A stretch of DNA of 19,975 bases from Sandarakinorhabdus sp. (GTDB lineage: Bacteria > Pseudomonadota > Alphaproteobacteria > Sphingomonadales > Sphingomonadaceae), in NCBI GenBank assembly GCA_025458465.1, contig JALOSK010000103.1:1-19975 (forward strand). Reading direction: 5' to 3'. The notes under the pieces were generated by a model. That model ran no database searches. It saw only the letters and a list, made by a program, of their open reading frames with translations, and had not been told where the DNA came from. Of the stretch, positions 1 to 6,187 are shown piece after piece. Within the stretch, counting starts at the first letter, position 1. Each line of letters opens with the position of its first letter. A program made the position numbers and the translations under genes.

Positions 1-1
1 C

Positions 2-1318
2 TATCCGGCCATGGCGCCGACCATGCGCCCGGCCGAAGCCAGCCCCGGCAGCGATGCCGGCGCCGAAATCCTGGGCATGGTGCGCAGCTGGCACTGGCAG
101 GACGGGCTGCACCCGGTGCTGGTGCTGGGCTGGATTGCGCAGGGCTTTGTGGCGGGCGCGCTGAAATGGCGATCCCACATCATCTGCGACGGCCCGCGCG
201 GCAGCGGCAAATCCACATTGATGGACCTTATCAAGGGCTTGATGCACAAGGGCTGGATGGTGACGGCCAGCGATGTAAGCCCGGCCTTTGTTTACCAGAA
301 AATGCAGACGCGGGCGCAGCCGGTCTATTTTGACGAGTTTGAAGGCGGCGGCGACCCGCGCCGCAAGGAAGCCGTGTTGACGATCCTGCGCCAGGCATCC
401 AGCGGCGGCATGGTGGGGCGCGGCGGCGACGACCACAAGAGCCACGAATTCCCGGTGCAGTTTCCGGCCATGCTTTCCAGCATCATCCCGGTGAACCTGC
501 CCAGCCAGGACGAAAGCCGCATGGCGCGGGTGCAGCTGCTGCCGCTGGAAGATCGCAGCCTGGACCATGAAACCCGGCTGCCCGATCTATCCCCTGCCCG
601 GCTGACCCGGCTTGGCTGCGCGCTGATGCGGCGCATGATGGACCAGTGGCACCGCTGGCCGGCCACGCTGGCCGCCTACAAGCGCGCGCTGGAAGAACAC
701 GCCGGCTTTGAGGCGCGGCTGCAAGACACCTACGGCACGCTTTTGGCGTGCGCGGATCTGGCGCTGTATGACAGCCTGCCATCGGCCGACGAGATTGCCG
801 ACAAGGCGCGCGCCCTGCTGGCCATGCTGGCGCCGCAGCTGGCGGAAAGCGAGCGCGATCAAGACCGCTGCCTCATGCACCTTTTGCAATCGACGATTGA
901 CCGTGGCCAGGGCGCGCGGCGCACCGTGGCGGGATGGCTGCGGCAGACCGCCGCCTTTGATGCCGATGGCAATGTGGACACGGCCAAGCGGCGCGAGGCG
1001 CGCGAGGCGCTGGCCACTGTGGGGCTGCGGCCCGTGGTGGAAATCAGCGACCGGCCGGGCGCCGAGCGCGGCGACCGCACATTGCTGGCGGCCGACGCGC
1101 GCGCGCTGATGGTGGCCAATGATCATCCCGGCCTTGCGCGGATTTTCAACGATACGCCGTGGCCAGGAAAGGCTGGCACGGCCGGCGCCTGGGTGACGGC
1201 GCTGCGGCGCTGCAACGGCGCCAGGGCGACCGACAAGCCGATGAAGGTGGGCAACATCGCCAAGCGCGGCACCATCGTGCCGGTGGCGCAGGTGATGGAT
1301 TGGGATGACGCGGGGTGA
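2..1318 (+). CDS. Phage replication P-loop ATPase (primase/helicase-like), 5' end outside window
   Basis: The reading frame is open to the window edge, so the N-terminus is probably missing; the first in-window ATG is at 11. Counting from that ATG, a Walker A motif GPRGSGKST lies at residues 61-69 and a Walker B-like strand PVYFDEFE at about 104-111, with D108 and E109 as the acidic pair. A serine/arginine-containing segment near residues 155-170 could hold sensor or arginine-finger residues. The remaining 250 residues are helical and show no domain I recognise. The layout fits the C-terminal ATPase half of phage or plasmid primase-helicase proteins (DUF927-like or superfamily 3-like), which unwind DNA at an origin. 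The GGTTAC repeat region 1.9 kb downstream is a plausible target, but that link is inference. The ATPase call is firm; the exact family is not. Confidence 0.7.
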   Translation, partial: YPAMAPTMRPAEASPGSDAGAEILGMVRSWHWQDGLHPVLVLGWIAQGFVAGALKWRSHIICDGPRGSGKSTLMDLIKGLMHKGWMVTASDVSPAFVYQKMQTRAQPVYFDEFEGGGDPRRKEAVLTILRQASSGGMVGRGGDDHKSHEFPVQFPAMLSSIIPVNLPSQDESRMARVQLLPLEDRSLDHETRLPDLSPARLTRLGCALMRRMMDQWHRWPATLAAYKRALEEHAGFEARLQDTYGTLLACADLALYDSLPSADEIADKARALLAMLAPQLAESERDQDRCLMHLLQSTIDRGQGARRTVAGWLRQTAAFDADGNVDTAKRREAREALATVGLRPVVEISDRPGAERGDRTLLAADARALMVANDHPGLARIFNDTPWPGKAGTAGAWVTALRRCNGARATDKPMKVGNIAKRGTIVPVAQVMDWDDAG

Positions 1319-1348
1319 GGCGTTGCCTGGCCTTTCCCCGCGCCATGG

Positions 1349-1378
1349 CGCGGCCAGCTGCGGGGGCGGCTGGCCGCG
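1349..1378. terminator. Hairpin between convergent genes, possible bidirectional terminator
   Basis: A perfect 10-bp inverted repeat (CGCGGCCAGC paired with GCTGGCCGCG) with a 10-base loop lies between the stop of the rightward ATPase gene (1318) and the stop of the leftward operon (1389). The right side is followed only by GTTTC, so there is no proper U-tract. Position supports a terminator; sequence alone does not prove it. Confidence 0.4.
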
Positions 1379-1386
1379 TTTCATGG

Positions 1387-1734
1387 CTAGAGCAGGACCA
1401 GCTGGCCCACATCGCCGGCCACGACGCGGCGGGCCAGATCGAGACGGGCGGGCGCGTGGAAGCGATGGCTGGCCAGCACAGCGGCGGCCAGCTGGCGATC
1501 CGCGACAATCAGGGCGACCAGGGCGGCATCAACCCGCGCGCCCTCGCCATGCTCAAAGCAGTTATCCGCGGCCCGCGTGCCCAGCGGCGGCACCGCCTCG
1601 CCATCGGGCATGGCGAACCGGCCGCCGGCCGCCTGGAAGCGCACCAGATCGGCGAACAGCCGGGCGCGGCGGCAGGGGCTTTGGTGCAGGCTGGCGCGGT
1701 GCACGGCATCGTAGCTGCTGGCGGTGATGCGCAT
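1387..1734 (-). CDS. Hypothetical protein, 115 aa, last gene of leftward operon
   Basis: I do not recognise a family. The 115-residue product starts MRITASSYDAVHRASLHQ and is rich in Ala, Arg and His, with alternating charged and hydrophobic residues suggesting a small soluble helical protein. It begins three bases after the stop of the 69-aa membrane protein, at an SD-stop-start junction reading GGAGGGC-TAA-GCC-ATG, so translation is probably coupled. The strong ribosome-binding site and tight spacing are the main reasons to accept it as real. It ends 71 bases from the convergent ATPase gene. The opposite strand is also open here as part of a much longer frame, but that frame lacks protein-like character and would overlap the DUF932 gene. 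Confidence 0.55.
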   Translation of the reverse strand: MRITASSYDAVHRASLHQSPCRRARLFADLVRFQAAGGRFAMPDGEAVPPLGTRAADNCFEHGEGARVDAALVALIVADRQLAAAVLASHRFHAPARLDLARRVVAGDVGQLVLL

Positions 1735-1747
1735 GGCTTAGCCCTCC
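1728..1747 (-). repeat. 20-bp direct repeat, copy at the start of the 115-aa gene
   Basis: Identical to 1941-1960. It covers the ribosome-binding site, the TAA stop of the upstream gene and the first codons (ATG CGC A) of the downstream gene on the minus strand. The two copies are 213 bp apart and bracket the 69-aa membrane gene. Confidence 0.85.
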
Positions 1748-1947
1748 CCACCGCTGTGCCAGGCCAGCAGCAGGGCAGCGCCCGCAAACAGACCCGACGC
1801 CATGGCCAAGACAAGCCCCAGCCCGCACAAGGCCGGGCTGGCGCCATCGGCGGCGATTTCGGTGAAGGCATGGCAGGCGCCCAGCAGGCAGCCGGCAAAC
1901 AGGCATTGCGCAGCGCCCAGCAGGGCGAGGCGGTGACGGGTGCGCAT
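1738..1947 (-). CDS. Small two-helix membrane protein, 69 aa
   Basis: The product has two hydrophobic stretches, about residues 8-28 and 40-64, separated by a short acidic turn containing TEIAADG, so it likely forms a helical hairpin in the inner membrane. A few residues before the first helix are basic (MRTRHR), favouring an N-in orientation. It starts three bases after the stop of the 54-aa gene, with GGAGGGC as ribosome-binding site overlapping that stop. It could be holin-like, a superinfection-exclusion protein or another membrane effector; nothing in the sequence decides. The gene is bracketed by identical 20-bp repeats (1728-1747 and 1941-1960), which suggests it was added to the operon as a unit. 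Confidence 0.6.
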   Translation of the reverse strand: MRTRHRLALLGAAQCLFAGCLLGACHAFTEIAADGASPALCGLGLVLAMASGLFAGAALLLAWHSGGEG

Positions 1948-1960
1948 GGCTTAGCCCTCC
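1941..1960 (-). repeat. 20-bp direct repeat, copy at the start of the membrane gene
   Basis: Identical to 1728-1747, with the same arrangement: end of the upstream gene (GGAGGGC-TAA), GCC spacer, then ATG CGC A of the next gene. The flanking bases on both sides differ between copies, so the identity ends exactly at 20 bp. Confidence 0.85.
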
Positions 1961-2115
1961 ACATTCAGGCTGGCGGCATCGGCGGTGAGGATTTCGGCGC
2001 ACTGCAGCAGGCGCACCAGTTCGGCCGCCCATGCGGCGGCTTCCCGGTGCTTGCCGCACATCTTGAAGGCGATGGCCTTGGCCAGAGCGCGGGCGGTGGC
2101 GGAACGATCAATCAT
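1951..2115 (-). CDS. Hypothetical small protein, 54 aa
   Basis: A 54-residue helical protein starting MIDRSATARALAKAIAF and ending with Glu-Gly before TAA. It contains a Cys in KMCGKHREAAAW and a second in LLQCAEIL. The ribosome-binding site GAAAGG lies about 8 bases before the ATG. The stop codon overlaps the initiation region of the following membrane gene. The composition (Ala-rich, amphipathic, high GC at third codon positions) and operon position support a real gene. I do not recognise the family. It may be a small phage regulatory or counter-defence protein, but that is a guess from context. Confidence 0.6.
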   Translation of the reverse strand: MIDRSATARALAKAIAFKMCGKHREAAAWAAELVRLLQCAEILTADAASLNVEG

Positions 2116-2178
2116 GGCGGGAACCTTTCAGCAGGGGCGCCCGGCCGGCCGTGGGCCATGCCGGGCGCGATGGCGGTT

Positions 2179-3021
2179 TCAGGCGGTGGCCTTGATGGCC
2201 TGCATTTCCTGGGCCAGCGTCCACAGGGCGCGGTTGAGGCCGACATTCTGATCAATGCCATTGATGGCGCGGGTGCTGGCGCGGCGGATGCGCCCGCGTT
2301 CATCCTGCTTGCGGCCGATCAAGCCGCCCCGGATGATGTTTTCCTGCACGACGTTGAGCGTTTCCCACAGGCCCGGCCCGGCATCTTCCCGGCGGCGCGG
2401 GCGCAGCAGCTGGGCGGCGGTGACGGGGGGCTGATCCTCCCCATAGCGGGCGACCAGGGCGGCGCGGGCAAAGGCGCCCTGTTCCGGCGGCGAGAGGCGC
2501 AGCGCCTTCATTTCGGCCGCCGCATCGATCAGGCGGGGGAAATCCTGGGCGACCGTGTAGGCGCCTTCGATAATCTGATCCTGAATGTTGCCCTTGTGGG
2601 GCACGCGGACTTCTTCAAACTTGCTGCCGGCAATCAGGCTATTCGTGCACACGAAGCGGATCAGGCCGGCAAACATCTGATAGCTGCTGCTGCCGTTGTG
2701 GCTGTTGACGATCACGACTTCCGCGGCTTCCTGGGCGTTGATATCCCCCACCCGGCGAAGGCGCAGCATGTGCTTGGTGTGGCCGATCTGGCCGGCATCG
2801 CGGCTGCGGGATTGCGCGGCAAAGAAGGGCTGCCAGCCTTCGCGGCGCAGGCCATCCACCAGCTTGATGGTGGGCACATAGACATAGCGGCTGCTGCGGC
2901 TTTCGTGCGCATCATCGGCGAAGATCGACGGGCAGACGGCGCGCAGCTGGGCATCTTCCAGCGGGGTGCGGCTGCTGATGGCGAGATGACCGCGACCGAA
3001 ACGGGTGGCGAGAGTGTGCAT
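2179..3021 (-). CDS. DUF932 family phage/plasmid protein
   Basis: A 280-residue protein matching the DUF932 family from end to end. Recognisable segments are YVYVPTIKLVDGLRREGWQP (46-65), HTKHMLRLRR (81-90), VNSHNGSSSYQM (105-116), NVVQENIIRGGL (223-234) and GIDQN (255-259). The family is common on phages and plasmids and its biochemical role is unknown. I chose the ATG at 3021 rather than an upstream one at 3123. It has a good ribosome-binding site (AGAAAGGG, 6 bases before the start), and the extra 34 residues would run through the promoter and operator. It is the first gene of the leftward operon; 63 bases separate it from the 54-aa gene. Confidence 0.9.
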   Translation of the reverse strand: MHTLATRFGRGHLAISSRTPLEDAQLRAVCPSIFADDAHESRSSRYVYVPTIKLVDGLRREGWQPFFAAQSRSRDAGQIGHTKHMLRLRRVGDINAQEAAEVVIVNSHNGSSSYQMFAGLIRFVCTNSLIAGSKFEEVRVPHKGNIQDQIIEGAYTVAQDFPRLIDAAAEMKALRLSPPEQGAFARAALVARYGEDQPPVTAAQLLRPRRREDAGPGLWETLNVVQENIIRGGLIGRKQDERGRIRRASTRAINGIDQNVGLNRALWTLAQEMQAIKATA

Positions 3022-3069
3022 GTGAGGCCCTTTCTGACCATAAGGCGCCTTGCCCAACTGCCCGGCGCC

Positions 3070-3087
3070 TGTCCTAATCTTAGGACA
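3070..3087. promoter_or_regulatory. Perfect 18-bp palindromic operator
   Basis: TGTCCTAATCTTAGGACA is an 8-bp inverted repeat around a 2-base centre, typical of the dyad bound by a dimeric helix-turn-helix phage repressor. It overlaps the predicted -10 and start point of the leftward promoter 49-66 bases before the DUF932 ATG. It does not resemble the alphaproteobacterial LexA box (GTTC-N7-GTTC type). The cognate regulator is not in this window. Confidence 0.75.
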
Positions 3088-3107
3088 GAAGCGGGCGCGC
3101 TTGTCAA
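3077..3107 (-). promoter_or_regulatory. Sigma70-type promoter for the DUF932 operon
   Basis: Read on the minus strand, a perfect -35 TTGACA lies at 3107-3102 and a TAAGAT -10-like hexamer at 3082-3077, spaced 19 bases apart. This is slightly long but usable. The -10 sits inside the palindromic operator, so a bound repressor would block RNA polymerase. Confidence 0.55.
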
Positions 3108-3181
3108 GCCCGCCCGCGCCCATTATTTTGCCCCGCGCCCCAGCCCTTTGATTTCTATCATGAATTGGCGTGGCGACGGGC

Positions 3182-3258
3182 GGTTACGCGGTTACGCGGC
3201 GGTTACGCTGGCCGTAACGCCTAAGCCATTGAAGGCGAAGGCAGGTTACGCGGTTACG
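3182..3258 (+). repeat. GGTTACG repeat cluster, left arm
   Basis: Five direct GGTTACG units at 3182, 3190, 3201, 3244 and 3252, plus one inverted GTTACG core at 3213-3218. The first two and last two are spaced exactly 8 bases apart, giving GGTTACGCGGTTACG-like tandem pairs. Confidence 0.8.
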
Positions 3259-3333
3259 GTCTTGCGGGCGCGCGCGCGTGTAGCGCGGCGAGGGGCTGGG
3301 GGGGGAGTGTGCCCTTCACGCGCGCGCGCGGCG

Positions 3334-3436
3334 CGTAACCATGTAACCAACAACCAACAAAGGGGGATTAACCTTTATATATCAGGGGGTTGGCGCGGTT
3401 ACGAAGGCGGTTACACTGTGGTTACGCTGTGTAACC
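3334..3436. repeat. GGTTAC repeat cluster, right arm, with inverted units
   Basis: Two inverted units (3334-3340, 3342-3348), three direct units (3397, 3409, 3420) and one inverted unit (3430-3436). The last direct and inverted units form a 6-bp stem GGTTAC/GTAACC with a 5-base loop at 3420-3436. The AT-rich segment lies inside this span. Confidence 0.75.
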
Positions 3437-3490
3437 GGCGGCGGGCGCCTGGTGGCCGGCCGGCGCGGATCGATAAAATAGGGGGCGGAT

Positions 3491-3513
3491 ATGGCCGCGC
3501 CGCGTGATGGGGG
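3491..3513 (+). pseudogene. Out-of-frame N-terminus of the small terminase gene
   Basis: ATG 3491 follows an AGGGGG ribosome-binding site 6 bases upstream and encodes MAAPRDG before the G run at 3509-3513. Downstream of the run, the coding sense continues in the other frame into the small terminase. This is the likely original start, separated by a one-base indel. Confidence 0.45.
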
Positions 3514-3603
3514 CCGCCGCCGGCGCCGCAGCCGCTGCTGCCGCTGCTGGATGCCCACGAGATCGAGGCGGCGCGCGACCAGGGCGCCAGCATCGGTAAG
3601 GCG

Positions 3604-3996
3604 GTGGCCGAGCAGGCGCGGCGGCCGGGCCGGCCGCGCGGGGCGCTGAACAAGCGCACGGCGGCCTTTCGCGAGGCGATCCTTGCCCGATATGCGCACC
3701 CGGCCGAGGCGCTGGCAGCGGCCTACAGCCGGCCGGTGGACACGCTGGCGGCCGAATTGGGCTGCACGAAGCTGGAAGCCTTCGGGCTGCAAATCCGGGC
3801 CGCTGGCGAGCTGCTGCCCTACATCGAGAGCAAGATGCCGGTGGCGGTGGGCGTGCAGGCCGAGGGGCAAATTCGGTTTGTGCTGGCGGCCGACAATGGC
3901 GCCCAGGTGATCGATGGTGGGCAGCTGACCGGGCTGGACGCGCTGGCTATGGGCATCGGCCAAGCCATTGAAATTGCAGCAGGTGAAGGCGAATGA
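3604..3996 (+). CDS. Putative small terminase subunit, N-terminus displaced by a frameshift
   Basis: In this frame the first usable start is GTG 3604, giving 130 residues with an Arg-rich N-terminus (RRPGRPRGALNKRTAAF, about 6-22), a helical middle and LLPYIESKMPVAV around residues 70-82. This resembles small terminase subunits of alphaproteobacterial phages, which recognise phage DNA and recruit the large subunit. Position directly before the large terminase supports it. The same frame reads protein-like upstream to about 3511 (PLLPLLDAHEIEAARDQG) but hits a stop at 3505. A good ATG at 3491, preceded by AGGGGG, runs in the neighbouring frame (MAAPRDG) up to a run of five Gs at 3509-3513. One extra G would join both into a 168-residue protein. 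The stop overlaps the next possible ATG by ATGA. Confidence 0.6.
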   Translation: MAEQARRPGRPRGALNKRTAAFREAILARYAHPAEALAAAYSRPVDTLAAELGCTKLEAFGLQIRAAGELLPYIESKMPVAVGVQAEGQIRFVLAADNGAQVIDGGQLTGLDALAMGIGQAIEIAAGEGE

Positions 3997-4391
3997 TCGG
4001 CCGCGACGAACAGGCGCCGATGAACGGCACGCGCCAAGCCGCTGGAATTGCTGCGCAATCGGCGCCGCGCCGTCAGCTTTCCCGGTTGACGGGCGCGGCG
4101 CTGGCCGGCGGCAGCAGCTGGGCGGCAGCGGGCGCGGATCGGCGCGGCGGCCGGGCAGGCGCGGCGGCGGCCGACGGGGGGCGCCCCCCCCAACGCGCGC
4201 GCGCTCTCATGCTCGGCATCGGCACAGGGTGCACAAAATTCTGGGGCAAAATGGCCCAAACGCGAAAAAAAGACGGTCCCGGCCGGGTGGGGCGGGGCAG
4301 CGCCGGCGGGCGCGGGATCGGGCGCGGGACAGGGCACGCGATTGGGCCAAGCCCGCAGCATGGGCACGGGTGCCGGGCGGTGCGGCCATGA
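3993..4391 (+). CDS. Doubtful 132-aa reading frame between the terminase genes
   Basis: An ATG at 3993 overlaps the small terminase stop (ATGA) and gives a 132-residue product ending just past the large terminase start. The first 60 residues are Ala/Gly/Arg-rich and low in complexity; the rest is Gly-rich and does not look like a folded protein. No motif is recognisable. The 390-base interval it fills (3997-4387) contains no better gene on either strand. A run of seven Cs near 4185 and a run of seven As near 4265 make frame errors possible. It may be a short coupled gene, a degraded gene or non-coding spacer. Confidence 0.25.
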   Translation: MIGRDEQAPMNGTRQAAGIAAQSAPRRQLSRLTGAALAGGSSWAAAGADRRGGRAGAAAADGGRPPQRARALMLGIGTGCTKFWGKMAQTRKKDGPGRVGRGSAGGRGIGRGTGHAIGPSPQHGHGCRAVRP

Positions 4392-5884
4392 GCGGGTTCG
4401 AAATCGTTACCAACTGGAAGGCGCCGGGGCCGGTGGCCGCTGCCTTCTGCAACACGACGGCCTTTGTGGCGGGCATCATGGGGCCGGTGGGCAGCGCCAA
4501 GACCACCACGGCCCTGGTGCGCATCCTGAAAGCGGCGGCGGCGCAGCGGCCCAGCCCGATTGACGGCGTGCGGCGATGCCGGGCGCTGGTGCTGCGCGAC
4601 ACGTTTGTGACCCTGAAACGCACGGTGCTGAACACCTGGCACAGCTGGTTTCCCAAGACGGTTGGCCAGTGGGTGGAAGGCCCGCCGGCCCGCCACACGC
4701 TGATGCTGGTGCACCCGCTCGACGGCGGCCCGGTGGAATTGATCGTGGATTTCATGGGGATCGGTGATGACAGCGTGGAAAACCTGCTGCGATCCTATGA
4801 ACCGACCGTGTTCTATGTGAACGAGGCCGACCTGTTGAGCTTTGACGTGCTGGCGTTCCTGGTGCAGCGCGTGGGCCGCTATCCTTCTCGAATTCATGGC
4901 GGGCCGACCTATTACGGTGGGTGGCTGGATTTCAACGCGCCCGAACAGGATCACTGGCTGCACGAATTGTTTGTGGAAAACATCATTCCTGGCAGCAACG
5001 GCAAGCCTGCCAAAGGATATGAATTCTTCAAGCAGCCGGGCGGGCTGGAGCCGAATGCTGAAAATCGGGCCAATTTGCCAGCGACGTATTACGAGAAGAT
5101 TATTGAAAATCAGCCAGAGTGGCTGGTGCGCCGCATGGTGCACAATGAGTGGGGCTATAGCCGCGACGGCAAGCCGGTTTACATGGACTTCAACGACAAG
5201 CTGCATGTGCGGCCGGGCCTGAAACCGATCAAGGGCATTCCCATTGGCATCGGCGCCGATGCCGGGGGCACGCCGGCCGCCACCTTTGGCCAATGGCTGC
5301 CGGGCGATGTGTGGCATGTGCTGGCCGAAGTGGTGACGGGCCCGAATGTGGGCGTAACGCGCTTTGGTGAAATGATCCTGGAAGTGCTGGCGCGCGACTT
5401 CGAGGGGTGGCCGGTGCGCGATTGCTATGGCTGGATCGATCCATCGGCGGCCTATGGCGGCGACGAGGAAGGCAATGATCCGGCGTTCCTCGACAAGCTG
5501 AGGCGTGTGACAAAAATCCCGTTCCGGCCCACCGCCACCAACAATCCGCGAATGCGGCAGGAGGCGGTGCGCAAGCAGCTGCGGCGCCTGGTCGATGGCA
5601 AGCCGGCTTTCCTGCTTTCGGACAAGTGCAAGGTGCTGCGCAAGGCGATGAACAGCGCCTATCGCTACAAGCAGCTGCGCGGGATCGGCAACGCCGGCCG
5701 CCATGACACGAAGCCCGAAAAGAACGAACACAGCCACGTGGCCGAGAGCGCGGAATATCTGCTGCTGGGCGGCGGCCTGGGCATGGCCGGCGTGATGGGC
5801 ACGGCCAGCATGAGGGGCGTCATGGGACCACTGGGCGGCGCCATGGCGACGGCGGACAATGATTATTCCATCTTTGGAGACTGA
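4388..5884 (+). CDS. terL: Phage terminase large subunit
   Basis: A 498-residue packaging motor. The N-terminal ATPase shows Walker A GPVGSAKT at 32-39 and a Walker B-like strand VFYVNEAD at 141-148, with E146 as likely catalytic glutamate. The C-terminal RNase H-like nuclease shows D291 in GIGADAG, D351 in WIDPSAA and an acidic position near E453 in HSHVAESAEYL. It would cut concatemeric DNA and drive it into the prohead through the portal. The frame stays open 420 bases further upstream, but that stretch is Arg-rich and repetitive, and MSGFEIVTNWKAP looks like a natural N-terminus. The ribosome-binding site at 4388 is weak. The short proteins after it and the portal at 9671 complete the packaging context. 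Confidence 0.93.
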   Translation: MSGFEIVTNWKAPGPVAAAFCNTTAFVAGIMGPVGSAKTTTALVRILKAAAAQRPSPIDGVRRCRALVLRDTFVTLKRTVLNTWHSWFPKTVGQWVEGPPARHTLMLVHPLDGGPVELIVDFMGIGDDSVENLLRSYEPTVFYVNEADLLSFDVLAFLVQRVGRYPSRIHGGPTYYGGWLDFNAPEQDHWLHELFVENIIPGSNGKPAKGYEFFKQPGGLEPNAENRANLPATYYEKIIENQPEWLVRRMVHNEWGYSRDGKPVYMDFNDKLHVRPGLKPIKGIPIGIGADAGGTPAATFGQWLPGDVWHVLAEVVTGPNVGVTRFGEMILEVLARDFEGWPVRDCYGWIDPSAAYGGDEEGNDPAFLDKLRRVTKIPFRPTATNNPRMRQEAVRKQLRRLVDGKPAFLLSDKCKVLRKAMNSAYRYKQLRGIGNAGRHDTKPEKNEHSHVAESAEYLLLGGGLGMAGVMGTASMRGVMGPLGGAMATADNDYSIFGD

Positions 5885-5888
5885 TGAC

Positions 5889-6176
5889 ATGGCGGTGAAA
5901 CTGGCAGCACTTCCAATGATCCTGGGCGCAACGGCCATCGGCGCGACCACGGCGGCGCTGCCGGCGTTGCTGGCCAAGAAACCCAAAGGCCCGACAATTG
6001 CGCCGCCGGTGACGCGCGATGATGCGTTGGAAGCGGCGCGCCGCGATGACGAGCTGCGGCGGCGCACCGGATCTGCGGCCAACATCATTGTTCCCGATGG
6101 CGCGGGCGAGGCCAGCACCGCCAGCGCCAAAAGCGAGGCCAGCACCGCCAGCGCCAAAACCTTGCTGGGCGAGTGA
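5889..6176 (+). CDS. Small phage protein with hydrophobic N-terminus, 95 aa
   Basis: The start at 5889 lies four bases after the terminase stop. Residues 4-30 form an Ala/Leu-rich hydrophobic segment that could be a membrane helix. It is followed by a Pro-containing linker and a charged helix (DDALEAARRDDELRRRTG, about 40-57). The C-terminus ends TLLGE. Small proteins with an RRR-G...I segment and a TLLG tail are frequent near terminase and portal genes in tailed phages, but I know of no assigned function. A 27-bp tandem duplication near the 3' end repeats EASTASAK. The head-gene position suggests a minor virion or assembly role. Confidence 0.75.
   Translation: MAVKLAALPMILGATAIGATTAALPALLAKKPKGPTIAPPVTRDDALEAARRDDELRRRTGSAANIIVPDGAGEASTASAKSEASTASAKTLLGE
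6108..6161 (+). repeat. 27-bp in-frame tandem duplication
   Basis: Two adjacent 27-bp units, 6108-6134 and 6135-6161, differ at one base near the end. They encode EASTASAKS then EASTASAKT inside the small post-terminase protein. The near identity suggests a recent slippage duplication. Confidence 0.85.
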
Positions 6177-6187
6177 AAGGACCAACG

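Larger units (their letters stand above)
3108..3490. other. Non-coding divergent region with GGTTAC repeat array, candidate replication origin
   Basis: No gene is supported here. Direct GGTTAC(G/A) units start at 3182, 3190, 3201, 3244, 3252, 3397, 3409 and 3420. Reverse-orientation units lie at 3213-3218 (CGTAAC only), 3334-3340, 3342-3348 and 3430-3436. Spacings of 8 and 11-12 bases recur. Between the two clusters lies an AT-rich stretch (about 3341-3385, including TTTATATATC) that stands out in this GC-rich DNA, and there is an alternating GC run near 3270-3280 and 3320-3334. Clustered short repeats beside an AT-rich element are the layout of an iteron origin. Binding sites for a regulator of the two divergent operons are the alternative. 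Confidence 0.5.

Noticed and set aside
3126..3161. A rightward promoter with TATCAT at 3156-3161
   Set aside because: The -10 match is good, but there is no -35-like hexamer at 16-18 bases upstream; the nearest TTG is about 24 bases away.
3182..3436. The GGTTAC array as a CRISPR
   Set aside because: Units are only 6-8 bases, occur in both orientations and have very short irregular gaps; there is no spacer-length unique sequence.
1315..3507. A 730-codon open frame on the plus strand
   Set aside because: It lies antisense to the DUF932 gene, whose protein is recognisable throughout, and to three small genes with good ribosome-binding sites. Its translation is Gly/Ala/His-rich and unlike any protein family.
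3968..4387. An upstream extension of the large terminase
   Set aside because: The frame is open, but it is Arg-repeat-like (RARDRARDRARDW), starts within the small terminase gene and precedes a typical terminase N-terminus at 4388.
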